Positions 24,844-33,528 of a stretch of 64,000 bases of DNA are shown here, piece by piece; the stretch's first letter is position 1; the number at the start of each line of letters is the position of its first letter. This stretch comes from Arthrobacter oryzae. GTDB taxonomy: Bacteria; Actinomycetota; Actinomycetes; Actinomycetales; Micrococcaceae. Position numbers and translations under genes: made by a program. The notes beneath the pieces are model-generated. The model saw nothing but the letters and a program-made list of their open reading frames with translations, was not told the DNA's origin and did not search any database. Location: NCBI RefSeq assembly GCF_030718995.1, contig NZ_CP132204.1, forward strand, positions 2,418,001-2,482,000, in the 5' to 3' direction.

Positions 24844-24872
24844 AGGCTAACTAAACTGACTGGTCAGTTCAA
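24844..24872 (-). promoter_or_regulatory. promoter with embedded TetR-type operator
   Basis: On the minus strand TTGAAC (24867-24872) and TAGCCT (24844-24849) are exactly 17 nt apart. The spacer holds the palindrome AACTGAC-TG-GTCAGTT (24854-24869), with perfect 7-bp arms. A repressor bound there would block RNA polymerase, and the only regulator in the operon is the TetR protein at its 3' end. Confidence 0.75.
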
Positions 24873-24906
24873 ATAGATTGGAGTCGATGTGATCAACCAG
24901 TCAGGC

Positions 24907-24958
24907 CGAACGGGCACTTGAGGCCCCGAATCCGCGAGCGGCCTCAAGTGTCCGTTCG
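24907..24958. repeat. long inverted repeat between operons (terminator-like)
   Basis: A 19-bp stem with one G-U pair (24907-24925 with 24940-24958) closes a 14-nt loop. It lies just past the stop of the flavoprotein gene (minus strand) and before the divergent side of the TetR operon promoter. There is no U-run on either side, so it is not a classical intrinsic terminator, though it could stop transcription or protect an mRNA end. Confidence 0.65.
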
Positions 24959-24966
24959 CGCTGTGC

Positions 24967-26430
24967 TTAGAGGCCGTACTCCTCGAGCAGGCGCAGCCAC
25001 ACCTCGCTGACGGTGGGGTAGGAGGGAACGGCATGCCACAGCCGGTCCAAGGGCACTTGGCCCACCACGGCAATGGTGGCGGCGTGGAGGAGCTCGGCCA
25101 CATCCGGCCCGGCGAAGGTGGCGCCGAGAAGCACCTTCCTGTCCTCGTCCACCACCAGCTGGGCCCAGCCCTCATAGTGTTCGGAATGCAGTGACGACCC
25201 TGCCACGCTGATAGGGAGTTCCACGGAGGAGGCGTTGTAGCCGTCCTTTTCTGCCTGCTGGACGGACCTGCCCACGCTCGCCAGCTCGGGATCCGTGAAC
25301 ACCACGTTGGGCACGGCGTGGTCGTTGGCTGTCTGCGCGAAGCGGCTCCACGGCTCCGGCGTCCCGTGCAGCTCACCCTTGGCACGCGCCGCGATGGCAT
25401 CTCCGGTGGCGCGCGCCGAGTACTTGCCCTGGTGCGTCAGCATGACCTTGCCAGCGGCGTCTCCCACGGCGTAGAGCCAGCCGCCGTTCCCGCCGTTCTC
25501 CCCGTCGATGCCTTCCACCAGGCCGGTGGTGTCCGTACGAAGCGGCGGCACCGGGCCGTCGCCCGTTCCGAGTCCCACTGTTTCAAGGCCCAATCCGCCA
25601 AGTGCGGGACGGCGGCCGGTGGCCACGAGGAGCCGTTCGGCCCGGACGGTCCCGCCGTCGGCCAGCTCGACGGCGAATGAACCGTCCCCATTCCGGCTGA
25701 CCCGCTGCGTGCCGGAGTTGAGGCGGACGTCCACGCCGTCAGCCCGGAGGCCGGCCAACACCAGGTTCGCGGCATCCTCCGGGTACATGCTGAGCAGCCC
25801 GCGGCGGGCCACGAGCGTCACGGCCGAGCCCAGCCGGGCGAATGCCTGCGCCAGCTCGGTACCGGCCACACCGCCGCCGAGGACCGCCAGGCTCCCCGGT
25901 ACGCTGCGTGCGGAGGTGGCCTCCCGGGTGGTCCAGTAGTCGAGCCCCGCCAGGCCGTCGACCGGCGGCACAGCGGGGGCCGAACCGGTTGACAGCACGA
26001 CGGCGTGCCGCGCCGTGAGCTGGTAGCTGACCCCGTCCAGCCCGGCTACTTCGACCGCCCGCGGGCCGCTCAGCCGGCCACGGCCGCGGATCAGTTCGAT
26101 CCCGGTGTCCTCCACCCATTTGACCTGGCCGTCGTCCTGCCAGTTGGACGTGAAGTAGTCGCGGCGCTTCAGGACAGCGGAGGCATCCAGGGTGCGGGTG
26201 ACCGCTTCCCCGGCGCCGGGGACCGTCTGTGCGCCGTGGAGGGCAGTACCGGGGCGCAACAGTGCCTTGGACGGCATGCAGGCCCAGTAGGAGCATTCGC
26301 CCCCCACGAGCTCCGCTTCGACAAGAACCGCGGTCAGGCCGCCCTGGACCACGCGGTCCGCGACATTTTCCCCCACGGCTCCGGCACCGATCACAATGAC
26401 ATCGAATTCGCGTTCAACTCTGGCCGTCAT
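24967..26430 (-). CDS. FAD/NAD(P)-dependent pyridine nucleotide-disulfide oxidoreductase
   Basis: 487 aa. N-terminal FAD fold VIVIGAGAVGENVADRV, the redox-active disulfide GGECSYWACMPSKALL (CxxxxC), the NAD(P) fold LAVLGGGVAGTELAQAF, the FAD-binding YAVGDAAG and a C-terminal dimerisation domain. This is the family of dihydrolipoamide dehydrogenase, mercuric reductase and mycothione reductase. The usual C-terminal His-Glu catalytic pair (HxHPTxxE) is not visible; the end reads HAVPSYPTVSEVW, so His is offset and the exact substrate is unclear. Transcription is separate from the TetR operon. Confidence 0.88.
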   Translation of the reverse strand: MTARVEREFDVIVIGAGAVGENVADRVVQGGLTAVLVEAELVGGECSYWACMPSKALLRPGTALHGAQTVPGAGEAVTRTLDASAVLKRRDYFTSNWQDDGQVKWVEDTGIELIRGRGRLSGPRAVEVAGLDGVSYQLTARHAVVLSTGSAPAVPPVDGLAGLDYWTTREATSARSVPGSLAVLGGGVAGTELAQAFARLGSAVTLVARRGLLSMYPEDAANLVLAGLRADGVDVRLNSGTQRVSRNGDGSFAVELADGGTVRAERLLVATGRRPALGGLGLETVGLGTGDGPVPPLRTDTTGLVEGIDGENGGNGGWLYAVGDAAGKVMLTHQGKYSARATGDAIAARAKGELHGTPEPWSRFAQTANDHAVPNVVFTDPELASVGRSVQQAEKDGYNASSVELPISVAGSSLHSEHYEGWAQLVVDEDRKVLLGATFAGPDVAELLHAATIAVVGQVPLDRLWHAVPSYPTVSEVWLRLLEEYGL

Positions 26431-26569
26431 GGCACCAGACTACGCCCGGCGCCGCGCCGGCAAACGCGTCCTGTTGTGCGGGGGAGCTTAACAGAAGGTG
26501 GGACATCCAATATTGTTGCTGTGACCCACTCCTCGCGCAGTGGCTCAGGACACTTGGTTAGGGGAACCC

Positions 26570-27298
26570 ATGAGTACATCCGGCATAGCTTCACAGGCGC
26601 GGTTCAGTGCACAGGCCCGGCTCCGCGCGCTTCAGTCGGACATTATGGACCTCATCCTGGAGCGTGAGCTTGATGCGGGTGATCCGCTTCCCACCGAAAA
26701 CGAACTGGCCGCGGCACTGGGCGTGGGACGCAATACCCTGCGTGAATCCCTCAAGGTCCTTCAGGCGCTCGGCGTTGTGGAAATCCGGCACGGATTCGGC
26801 ATGTTTGTGGCGCCCAGCAACTTTGATGCACTGGCGGACGGCATGACGTTCCGCGGCAGGCTGTCGCTGCGCCACAAGGGCGATGAGGCCCTGGAGTTGG
26901 TGGATGTCCGGCAGGCGCTGGAATCGGGCCTGATCGGCGGGGCCATGGACTCGATGACTTCCAGCCAGCTGGCAGCAGTTGAGGAGTCCGTGGTCCGCAT
27001 GGAGGAACTGGCAGCCGCAGGGCAGACGTTTGTGGAAGCGGACGCGGAGTTTCACCGGCGGTTGTTCGAACCGCTCAACAACGCACTGCTGGTCAGCCTG
27101 CTCGCCGTTTTCTGGAAGGTGTACCGGCAGATCAACGTGGAGGTCGGCGCTGGCGCCGAGGACCTTACCGAGACGGCGGCTGTGCATCGCGGGATCTTTG
27201 AAGCAGTGGCCGGCGGGGATAAGGCCCTCGCTGCTGAACGGCTCAACCGCCATTTCGACGGCATTCGTCATCGCATCTACGAAGTAATAGGGAAGTAG
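26570..27298 (+). CDS. FadR/GntR-family transcriptional regulator (FCD domain)
   Basis: 242 aa from the ATG at 26570, which has AGGGGAACCC upstream; a more distant in-frame ATG lacks a ribosome site. The winged helix is PLPTENELAAALGVGRNTLRESL with wing EIRHGFGMFV. Residues about 100-235 form an all-helical FCD ligand domain with the metal-site pattern D..(E)FHRRL..., VHRGIF and RHFDGI. Such proteins repress sugar-acid, amino-acid or carboxylate catabolism and release on binding the substrate. No catabolic operon is adjacent, so its targets are elsewhere or include pckG, which has a palindrome upstream. Confidence 0.9.
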   Translation: MSTSGIASQARFSAQARLRALQSDIMDLILERELDAGDPLPTENELAAALGVGRNTLRESLKVLQALGVVEIRHGFGMFVAPSNFDALADGMTFRGRLSLRHKGDEALELVDVRQALESGLIGGAMDSMTSSQLAAVEESVVRMEELAAAGQTFVEADAEFHRRLFEPLNNALLVSLLAVFWKVYRQINVEVGAGAEDLTETAAVHRGIFEAVAGGDKALAAERLNRHFDGIRHRIYEVIGK

Positions 27299-27331
27299 CC
27301 CGCGTGTGCGCGGTCCGCAACAAACTGAAAC

Positions 27332-27370
27332 AAAAAAGATCCGCACCGGCGAACCGGTGCGGATCCTTTT
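27332..27370. terminator. bidirectional intrinsic terminator
   Basis: A perfect 12-bp stem GATCCGCACCGG/CCGGTGCGGATC with loop CGAA is flanked by AAAAAA on the left and CTTTT on the right. It serves both the FadR gene (plus) and tRNA-Arg (minus). Confidence 0.9.
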
Positions 27371-27376
27371 CTATTG

Positions 27377-27450
<74 letters not shown>

Positions 27451-27550
27451 ATTCTCGGCTCCGGGAGTTTTTCGTTCACCCCCGAACCTCGAATTACTTT
27501 ACGCGAGTTGGCGCGGAGTTCCAAATCGAACGGCATGTAATCTAGCCGAC

Positions 27551-27562
27551 TAGACCGGTCTA
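27551..27562. promoter_or_regulatory. palindrome TAGACCGGTCTA upstream of pckG
   Basis: A perfect 12-bp palindrome in the 430-nt space between the FadR gene and pckG, 166 nt before the pckG ATG. A related half (GGTCTAGA) recurs at about 27673. It is a candidate operator for a regulator of gluconeogenesis; the protein that binds is unknown. Confidence 0.45.
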
Positions 27563-27728
27563 TGTGACCTTACTCACAAAAAGGGTCATTTTGGGGTCTC
27601 CAGTTCCTTGATTTTCCGCGGTTTTTGGTTTTCCGGCCTCGGGACATCCCATGTCTGACCCGAAATTTGCAGTGGTCTAGAGCCCTAGCATTTAGGACAC
27701 ACCACTGAACCCGAGGAAGGGAACCGCA

Positions 27729-29561
27729 ATGGGCGATCTCGCACGACTGCCGCTGCTTGAGAAAGCACCCACCACACATGCTGGCCTGCTGGCATGGGTC
27801 GAAGAGGTTGCAGAACTTACCCAGCCGGACCGGATCCACTGGGTTGACGGTACGGAAGAGGAATACACCCGGCTCACGGACGAACTGGTCGACGCCGGAA
27901 CTCTGACCAGGCTGAACCCGGAACTGTTCCCTAACTCGTTCGCCGCATTCTCCGATCCCGCCGACGTGGCCCGTGTCGAGGAGCAGACCTTCATCTGCTC
28001 CGAGAACGAGCGCGATGCCGGCTTCACCAACAACTGGATGGCACCGGCCGAGATGAAGCAGAAGCTTCGCGGCCTGTTTGCCGGCTCCATGCGTGGCCGC
28101 ACCATGTACGTCATCCCGTTCGTCATGGGCCACCTTGACGCGGAAGACCCCAAGTTCGGCGTCGAGATCACCGACAGCGCCTACGTTGTAGCTTCCATGC
28201 GCATCATGGCCAACATCGGCACTGCAGTGCTGGACAAGATCACCGCATCGAATGCCTTCTTCGTTCCCGCCCTGCACTCCCTCGGCGCTCCGCTCGCTCC
28301 GGGCCAGGCGGACGTCGCATGGCCGTGCAACCCGGACAAGTGGATTGTCCACTTCCCGGAAGAGCGTTCCATCTGGTCCTTCGGCTCCGGCTACGGCGGA
28401 AACGCCCTCCTGGGCAAGAAGTGCTACGCCCTGCGCATCGCCTCCGTGATGGCCCGCGACGAGGGCTGGCTTGCCGAGCACATGCTCATCCTCAAGCTCA
28501 CGTCGCCGGAGAAGAAGTCGTACTACATGTCCGCGGCCTTCCCCTCCGCCTGCGGCAAGACCAACCTCGCACTGCTGGACCCGACCATCGAAGGCTGGGA
28601 AGTCGAAACCCTCGGTGACGACATCACCTGGATGCGGATCGGCAAGGAAGGCGAACTGCGCGCCACCAACCCGGAGGCCGGCCTGTTCGGTGTTGCCCCG
28701 GGCACCGGCTGGGGAACCAACCCCAACGCCATGCGCGCCATCGCCAAGGGCCACAGCATCTTCACCAACGTCGCCCTCACGGACGACGGCGGGGTGTGGT
28801 GGGAAGGCATGACCGAGGACGTTCCGGCGCACCTTACCGACTGGGAGGGCAACTCCTGGACTCCTGATTCGGACAAGCCTGCCGCCCACCCGAACTCCCG
28901 CTTCTGCACGCCGATCTCGCAGATCGACATGCTGGCCGAGGAGTACTACAGCCCCGAAGGTGTGGAGCTTTCCGCCATCCTCTTCGGCGGCCGCCGCAAG
29001 ACCACGGTTCCCCTGGTGACCCAGGCCCGTAGCTGGACCAACGGCATTTTCATGGGCTCCACGCTCTCCTCCGAGACCACGGCCGCAGCTGCCGGCCAGG
29101 TCGGCAGGCTTCGCCGCGACCCGATGGCCATGCTCCCGTTCATCGGCTACGACGCCGGCGACTACCTGAAGCACTGGATCAGCGTCTCAGGCAAGGCCAA
29201 CCCGGAGCGCCTGCCGCATATCTTCCTGGTCAACTGGTTCCGCCGCACCGCCGACGGCGACTTCGCCTGGCCCGGCTTCGGCGACAACGCCCGTGTGCTC
29301 AAGTGGGCCATAGAGCGTCTCGAAGGCAAGGCCGACGCCGTGGAGACCCCGATCGGCTTCGTGCCGACAGGCGACTCGCTGGACCTCACCGGCCTGGATC
29401 TCACCCACGCCCACGTGGAAGACGCCGTCCGCGTGGACCGCGAGGAGTGGGACGCCGAGCTGGCCTCCATCGAAGAGTGGTACGCCAAGTTCGGAGACTC
29501 CCTGCCGGAGGCCCTGCGCGCCGAGCTCGAAGCCCTGAAGGAGCGCATGGCTGACCACTAG
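27729..29561 (+). CDS. pckG: phosphoenolpyruvate carboxykinase (GTP)
   Basis: 610 aa, standard for the GTP-dependent enzyme. The P-loop (kinase-1) is [11 protein letters not shown], followed by kinase-2 GDDITWM, the [12 protein letters not shown] substrate region and [12 protein letters not shown]. It converts oxaloacetate and GTP to PEP, GDP and CO2, the entry step of gluconeogenesis, in the cytoplasm. GAGGAAGGG lies 7-8 nt before the ATG. The upstream region has a perfect palindrome (27551-27562) and a TAGCAT hexamer near 27685. A 22-bp terminator follows. Confidence 0.98.
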   Translation: MGDLARLPLLEKAPTTHAGLLAWVEEVAELTQPDRIHWVDGTEEEYTRLTDELVDAGTLTRLNPELFPNSFAAFSDPADVARVEEQTFICSENERDAGFTNNWMAPAEMKQKLRGLFAGSMRGRTMYVIPFVMGHLDAEDPKFGVEITDSAYVVASMRIMANIGTAVLDKITASNAFFVPALHSLGAPLAPGQADVAWPCNPDKWIVHFPEERSIWSFGSGYGGNALLGKKCYALRIASVMARDEGWLAEHMLILKLTSPEKKSYYMSAAFPSACGKTNLALLDPTIEGWEVETLGDDITWMRIGKEGELRATNPEAGLFGVAPGTGWGTNPNAMRAIAKGHSIFTNVALTDDGGVWWEGMTEDVPAHLTDWEGNSWTPDSDKPAAHPNSRFCTPISQIDMLAEEYYSPEGVELSAILFGGRRKTTVPLVTQARSWTNGIFMGSTLSSETTAAAAGQVGRLRRDPMAMLPFIGYDAGDYLKHWISVSGKANPERLPHIFLVNWFRRTADGDFAWPGFGDNARVLKWAIERLEGKADAVETPIGFVPTGDSLDLTGLDLTHAHVEDAVRVDREEWDAELASIEEWYAKFGDSLPEALRAELEALKERMADH

Positions 29562-29586
29562 CAGTCAGCCGCAGCGAACAGCTATA

Positions 29587-29636
29587 ACGACGGCGGCGCC
29601 GCACCTTTCCGGAAAAAGGTGCGGCGCCGCCGTCGT
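29587..29636 (+). terminator. pckG terminator
   Basis: A perfect 22-bp inverted repeat (29587-29608 with 29615-29636) with loop CCGGAA, starting 26 nt after the pckG stop. Confidence 0.9.
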
Positions 29637-29660
29637 GCGTCAACACTCCCGCCATACTGC

Positions 29661-29723
29661 GAGTTTTTGTCCAGATAACGGGAGCAAATGGCCCCTCAAG
29701 TCGCTCTATCTGGACAATAACTC
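29661..29723. repeat. dispersed palindromic repeat, copy B (intergenic)
   Basis: Arms GAGTTTTTGTCCAGATA (29661-29677) and TATCTGGACAATAACTC (29707-29723) pair over 17 positions with one mismatch. The left 20 nt are the exact reverse complement of part of copy A at 24154-24173. It lies between the pckG terminator and the hmp stop codon. Confidence 0.8.
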
Positions 29724-29737
29724 CGGGGAGGAGCGGA

Positions 29738-30898
29738 TTAGGAAGCCAGCCAGATGTCCGGGCCGAAGACTTCGTAGTGGATCTTCGTTGCGGGGATGCC
29801 TGCGTTGATGGCCTCGTTGCGGATGTGCTTCATGAACGGAAGGGGTCCGCACAGGTACAGCGACGCGTTGGCGGGCAGGTCCACCTCACGCAACGACATA
29901 AAACCGGCGTTGGAACCGGCCTGGGGCTCTTCCAGCCAGAGCTGGAGGTCGGCACCCTCGAGGCGTTCGACGTCGTCCGTCATCTGCCCGCGCAGGGCCC
30001 AGCTGTCCAGGGTGCTTTCGGCGTGCAGCACCAGGACCCGGCGGTCGGATCCGGCCTCGGCGAGCGACCGCAGGATGGAGGCCGTGGGCGTGCAGCCGAT
30101 GCCGGCGGAGGCCAGGACCACGGGGCCGTCGCCGTCCTTGAGCGTGATCTCGCCGTACGGGTTGGAGATCTCGAGGATGTCGCCAACCTCGACGCCGTGG
30201 TGCAGCACCGGGGATACCTCGCCGCCGTCGTCCAGTTTGGTGGTGAAGGTGCGGCTGGTGCCGGCGTCGTCCGAGAGGGAGTACTGGCGGACCTGGCGCA
30301 GGCCGTCCGGCAGCTGGACCTTGACGCTGACGTACTGCCCGGGGAGGGCGGCGGTGACGGGGGTGTCATCGGCCGGTTCCAGGGTGAAGGTCATGGCGCC
30401 GGTGCCGGCGGGTGTCTTGGCGGCGACCCGCCACGGGGTCCACATCTTGTCGTTGGCCTGGCTGGCGTAGAGGCCCTTCTCGATCTTGATGAGGGCATCA
30501 GCCATGAGCCAGTACACCTCAGTCCATGCCTCGGCGATTTCGGGGGTGATGACTTCCGCGAGGTCCTCGGCAATGGCGGCGAAGAGGTGCTCGTAGACCA
30601 CCTGGTACTGGGGTTCGGTGATCCCCAGGGAGGCGTGCTTGTGGGCAATCCGGGAGAGCACGGTTTCCGGGAGGGTGCCGGGGTTGTTCACCAGGTGCGT
30701 GGCGAAAGCGGCGATGCTTCCGGCCAGGGCCTGCTGCTGGTTGCCTGAGCGCTGGTTGGAGCGGCTGAACAGACCGTCCAGCAGTTCCGGGTGGGCGGCG
30801 AAGAGCCGTGCGTAGAACTTGGGGGTGATGTCGCCGATGCGGGAGCCGACGAGCGGCAGGGTGGCCTCGATGACAGGGCGGGATTTGTCCGAGAGCAT
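29738..30898 (-). CDS. hmp: flavohemoprotein nitric oxide dioxygenase
   Basis: 386 aa. Globin domain about 1-138 with the proximal His region RIAHKHASLGI, FAD-binding domain about 150-255 with RQYSLSD, and NAD-binding domain with VLASAGIGCTPTASIL and the C-terminal YLCGPLPFM. It converts NO and O2 to nitrate using NADPH and FAD. AGGAG lies 8 nt before the ATG. Two palindromic boxes (30947-30974) overlap its predicted promoter, and nsrR is next upstream, so NO-controlled repression is likely. Confidence 0.97.
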   Translation of the reverse strand: MLSDKSRPVIEATLPLVGSRIGDITPKFYARLFAAHPELLDGLFSRSNQRSGNQQQALAGSIAAFATHLVNNPGTLPETVLSRIAHKHASLGITEPQYQVVYEHLFAAIAEDLAEVITPEIAEAWTEVYWLMADALIKIEKGLYASQANDKMWTPWRVAAKTPAGTGAMTFTLEPADDTPVTAALPGQYVSVKVQLPDGLRQVRQYSLSDDAGTSRTFTTKLDDGGEVSPVLHHGVEVGDILEISNPYGEITLKDGDGPVVLASAGIGCTPTASILRSLAEAGSDRRVLVLHAESTLDSWALRGQMTDDVERLEGADLQLWLEEPQAGSNAGFMSLREVDLPANASLYLCGPLPFMKHIRNEAINAGIPATKIHYEVFGPDIWLAS

Positions 30899-30946
30899 GT
30901 GTGACTCCTGAGGTAAGGGCCCGGGGCCTTCGTCCGGACCGCGATC

Positions 30947-30974
30947 AATACATGTATTTGAAATACGAGTATTT
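30947..30974 (-). promoter_or_regulatory. tandem NsrR-type operator boxes before hmp
   Basis: AATACATGTATT (30947-30958) is a perfect 12-bp palindrome; AAATACGAGTATTT (30961-30974) is a near-perfect second one, two nt further. NsrR/Rrf2 sites are AT-rich dyads of this kind. They lie 49-76 nt before the hmp start, in the promoter region. The assignment to NsrR rests on gene adjacency. Confidence 0.65.
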
Positions 30975-31024
30975 GTACCTCAGTTCTACACGTCGTAGAA
31001 AACATTTCCAAATTGGGGCGGGGC

Positions 31025-31474
31025 TCAGAGTCCGGGCCGGAGCCCGATCGCCTGGAACACCGGCTCCATCTGGCGCGTGCCGGGGAGGGTGGACACCACG
31101 ATGTCGTCCAGCTCCCGGTAGAAGGCTTCCCGCGCACGCGCCAGGGCGCCGCGGAGCTTGCATTCGTTGATGAGTGGACAGTCGCCGTTCACGGAATGGC
31201 AGTCGGCCGGATCGGCACGGGTGTTCAGCTGCCGCAGGAGCTGGCCCACGGTGGCCCGGCGTCCGGCCGCGTTGAGCCTCGAACCGCCGTTGCGGCCCCG
31301 CTCGACGTCGATCACGCCAAGTTCGCGGAGCCTGGCCATGGCCTTGCTGACGTGGTTGTAGGGAGTGCCCACGGCGTCGGCGATGCTCTGGGTGGTCAGC
31401 AGGTTGCCGTCCGGCGCCGCCGACAGCACCATCATGGCGCGAAGGCTCACATCCGCAAAGGCGTTGATCTTCAT
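31025..31474 (-). CDS. nsrR: Rrf2-family NO-sensing repressor
   Basis: 149 aa. The Rrf2 winged helix starts MKINAFADVSLRAMM, with recognition region TPYNHVSKAMARLRELG. Three cysteines C92, C99 and C105 (CHSVNGDC, then PLINEC) form the [4Fe-4S] ligand set typical of NsrR. NO destroys the cluster and relieves repression of hmp, the next gene downstream. It follows a hypothetical gene and a phosphomannomutase gene by short gaps (20 and 9 nt), so it may be co-transcribed with them. Confidence 0.92.
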   Translation of the reverse strand: MKINAFADVSLRAMMVLSAAPDGNLLTTQSIADAVGTPYNHVSKAMARLRELGVIDVERGRNGGSRLNAAGRRATVGQLLRQLNTRADPADCHSVNGDCPLINECKLRGALARAREAFYRELDDIVVSTLPGTRQMEPVFQAIGLRPGL

Positions 31475-31494
31475 GTCAGCAACCCACTGGAGGT

Positions 31495-31965
31495 CTAGTC
31501 CACCCAGATGGCGGGTTCGCTGGAATCAGCTGCAAGCTGGCCGAATTCCCATTCGCGTGACTCTGCGTTGGGTTCATAGGGCAGGACGGCGGCGAACACG
31601 GATCCGTCGCGGTGCTCGGCCGCGACGTGGATGGCATCCGTGTCCTCCTCCAGCAGGGTGATGTCACAGACCACGGCCGCGGCACGGAAATCGTCCCGGT
31701 TCTGCCGGAGCAGTTCGGTGAGGTCGCTGATCATCGTGTCGGCATCGAACTCGTCCTCGGAGCCGTCCTCGGCGTCAGCCGGCGTGACGGCGACAAGGCG
31801 CACCTCGCCGTCGTTTTCCACCACCAGGGCGAACGGCAGGAACCCGCCGTTGCGCCCGAGCTGTTCCTGTGCCGCGCCGACTCCGGTGCCCAGCAGGTTT
31901 TCCAGGTCGGTGGCCGTGGCTTCGGGCACCGAGTCCCGCCAGGAGGTTCCGGGAAGTTCAGTCAT
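31495..31965 (-). CDS. hypothetical acidic protein between phosphomannomutase and nsrR
   Basis: 156 aa, soluble, rich in Asp and Glu, no signal or membrane segment. The sequence suggests an alternating alpha/beta fold (GGFLPFALVVENDGEVRLVAV, then FRAAAVVCDITL, then HVAAEHRDGSVFAAVLPYE). I recognise no characterised family. The gene lies 9 nt after the phosphomannomutase stop and 20 nt before nsrR, so it is almost certainly in that operon. Confidence 0.75.
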   Translation of the reverse strand: MTELPGTSWRDSVPEATATDLENLLGTGVGAAQEQLGRNGGFLPFALVVENDGEVRLVAVTPADAEDGSEDEFDADTMISDLTELLRQNRDDFRAAAVVCDITLLEEDTDAIHVAAEHRDGSVFAAVLPYEPNAESREWEFGQLAADSSEPAIWVD

Positions 31966-31974
31966 GCGGGGGGC

Positions 31975-33393
31975 CTAGCCGTTGACCAGGGCCAGCACGC
32001 GGTCCCGGATGCGTTCCATGGTTTCCCGGTCCGCGGCCTCGGCGTTCAGGCGGAGGAACGGTTCCGTGTTGGACGGGCGCAGGTTGAACCACCAGCTGCC
32101 GTCGCGGGCAGTGAAGGTGCTGCCGTCCAGCAGGTCGATCTCTACGTCTTCGCCGGCAAAGTCGGCGCGGACACGCTCCACGGCTGCTGCCTTGTCCTCA
32201 ATTTCGGAGTTGATTTCCCCGGAGGACACGTACGGCTCGTACTCGTGGCCGAGTTCGGACAACGGGCGGTCCTGCTCGCCGAGGGCGGCCAGGACATGCA
32301 TCGCGGCAAGCATGCCGGTGTCCGCGTTCCAGAAATCGCGGAAGTAGAAGTGTGCGGAGTGCTCGCCGCCGAAAACGGCGCCTTCCTCGGCCATCACTGC
32401 CTTGATGAATGAATGACCAACGCGCGTGCGGACCGCGCGGCCGCCGTCGTGCGCCACGAGTTCCGGGACGGCCTTGGACGTCAGCAGGTTGTGGATGATG
32501 GTGGGCGTTTCCTCCCCCTGCGCCTTGGCGCGCGCGATTTCGCGGCGGGCCACCATTCCGGTGATGGCCGACGGCGACACGGGGTTGCCCTTCTCGTCGA
32601 TCACAAAGCAGCGGTCGGCATCGCCGTCGAACGCCAGCCCGATGTCCGCGCCGTGTTCGACGACGGCGGCCTGGAGGTCCAGCAGGTTTTCCGGCTCGAG
32701 CGGGTTGGCCGGGTGGTTCGGGAACGAACCGTCCAGTTCGAAGTACAGGGGGATGATGTCGAACGGCAGCTTGGGCAGGAGGGCGTCGCCGAGTACCGCG
32801 GGGGTGGTCAGTCCGGCCATGCCGTTGCCGGCGTCGACAACCACCTTCAGGGGGCGGGATCCCGTGAGGTCCACGAGCTTGCGGAGGTACTCGGAGTAGT
32901 CCTTCAGGACGTCGTGGACGCCGATGAGGCCGCGCTGGGCGGCGGCCGGGATGGATCCGGCGTGGAGGTAGTCCTCCGCGCGGGCCTGGATTTCCTTCAG
33001 GCCGGATTCCGAGGAGATCGGCTGGGCGCCGGCCTTGGACATTTTGATGCCGTTGTACTCGGCGGGATTGTGGCTGGCGGTGAACGTGGCACCGGCCGCG
33101 TTGAGTGCACCGCAGGCGTAGTAGAGCTCGTCGGTGGAAATGAGGTCCAGGAGCTGGACGTTGGCTCCGCGGGTGGCGGCACCGTTGGCGAATGCCTTGC
33201 TGAACTCAGGGGAGGAGGGGCGCATGTCCCCGCCCACCAGGACGGTCTGGCCCTCGAGGTTCAGGACGTCCACGAAGGCGGCACCTACGGCTTCGACGAT
33301 TTCGGCGGTAATCGACTCGCCCACAATGCCACGCACGTCGTAGGCCTTGAACGATGCCGAAAGGTCAAAAGTCTTTGTCTGGTCGCTAGTCAC
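31975..33393 (-). CDS. manB: phosphomannomutase/phosphoglucomutase
   Basis: 472 aa from the GTG at 33393; an ATG three codons earlier (33402) overlaps the predicted -10. Catalytic phosphoserine loop TASHNPAEYNG, metal loop FDGDADRC, sugar loop GEHSAH and phosphate loop RPSNTEPFLRL are all present. It interconverts hexose-6- and hexose-1-phosphates (mannose and/or glucose) for nucleotide-sugar and cell-wall synthesis. It is the first gene of an operon with a hypothetical gene and nsrR, and is divergent from recQ. Confidence 0.92.
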   Translation of the reverse strand: MTSDQTKTFDLSASFKAYDVRGIVGESITAEIVEAVGAAFVDVLNLEGQTVLVGGDMRPSSPEFSKAFANGAATRGANVQLLDLISTDELYYACGALNAAGATFTASHNPAEYNGIKMSKAGAQPISSESGLKEIQARAEDYLHAGSIPAAAQRGLIGVHDVLKDYSEYLRKLVDLTGSRPLKVVVDAGNGMAGLTTPAVLGDALLPKLPFDIIPLYFELDGSFPNHPANPLEPENLLDLQAAVVEHGADIGLAFDGDADRCFVIDEKGNPVSPSAITGMVARREIARAKAQGEETPTIIHNLLTSKAVPELVAHDGGRAVRTRVGHSFIKAVMAEEGAVFGGEHSAHFYFRDFWNADTGMLAAMHVLAALGEQDRPLSELGHEYEPYVSSGEINSEIEDKAAAVERVRADFAGEDVEIDLLDGSTFTARDGSWWFNLRPSNTEPFLRLNAEAADRETMERIRDRVLALVNG

Positions 33394-33400
33394 GCGTTCC

Positions 33401-33406
33401 ATCTTA
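33401..33406 (-). promoter_or_regulatory. predicted -10 of phosphomannomutase operon (leaderless GTG start)
   Basis: TAAGAT on the minus strand ends 7 nt before the GTG at 33393. There is no Shine-Dalgarno sequence for either GTG or the nearby ATG. No strong -35 is seen. Confidence 0.45.
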
Positions 33407-33516
33407 CGTTGAAGCGCAAAATGGCTGTGGAGGAGTAGTTGCGTTACGGCAGCGGCGCGCCGCGCGGCTTTCCACATGGCCGGATGCCCGACTTCCCGGC
33501 TGTCGGAGGGGGCTGG

Positions 33517-33522
33517 GATACT
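33517..33522 (+). promoter_or_regulatory. possible -10 of recQ (leaderless)
   Basis: GATACT lies 6 nt before the recQ ATG and resembles TANNNT only loosely. The GGAGGGGG run is 15-20 nt from the ATG, too far for a ribosome site. Confidence 0.35.
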
Positions 33523-33528
33523 GAATCA

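Noticed and set aside
27570-29174. Long antisense frame (534 codons) across pckG on the minus strand
   Set aside because: It lies opposite a clear GTP-PEP carboxykinase with all motifs; its composition is that of a shadow frame in high-GC coding DNA and it matches no family.
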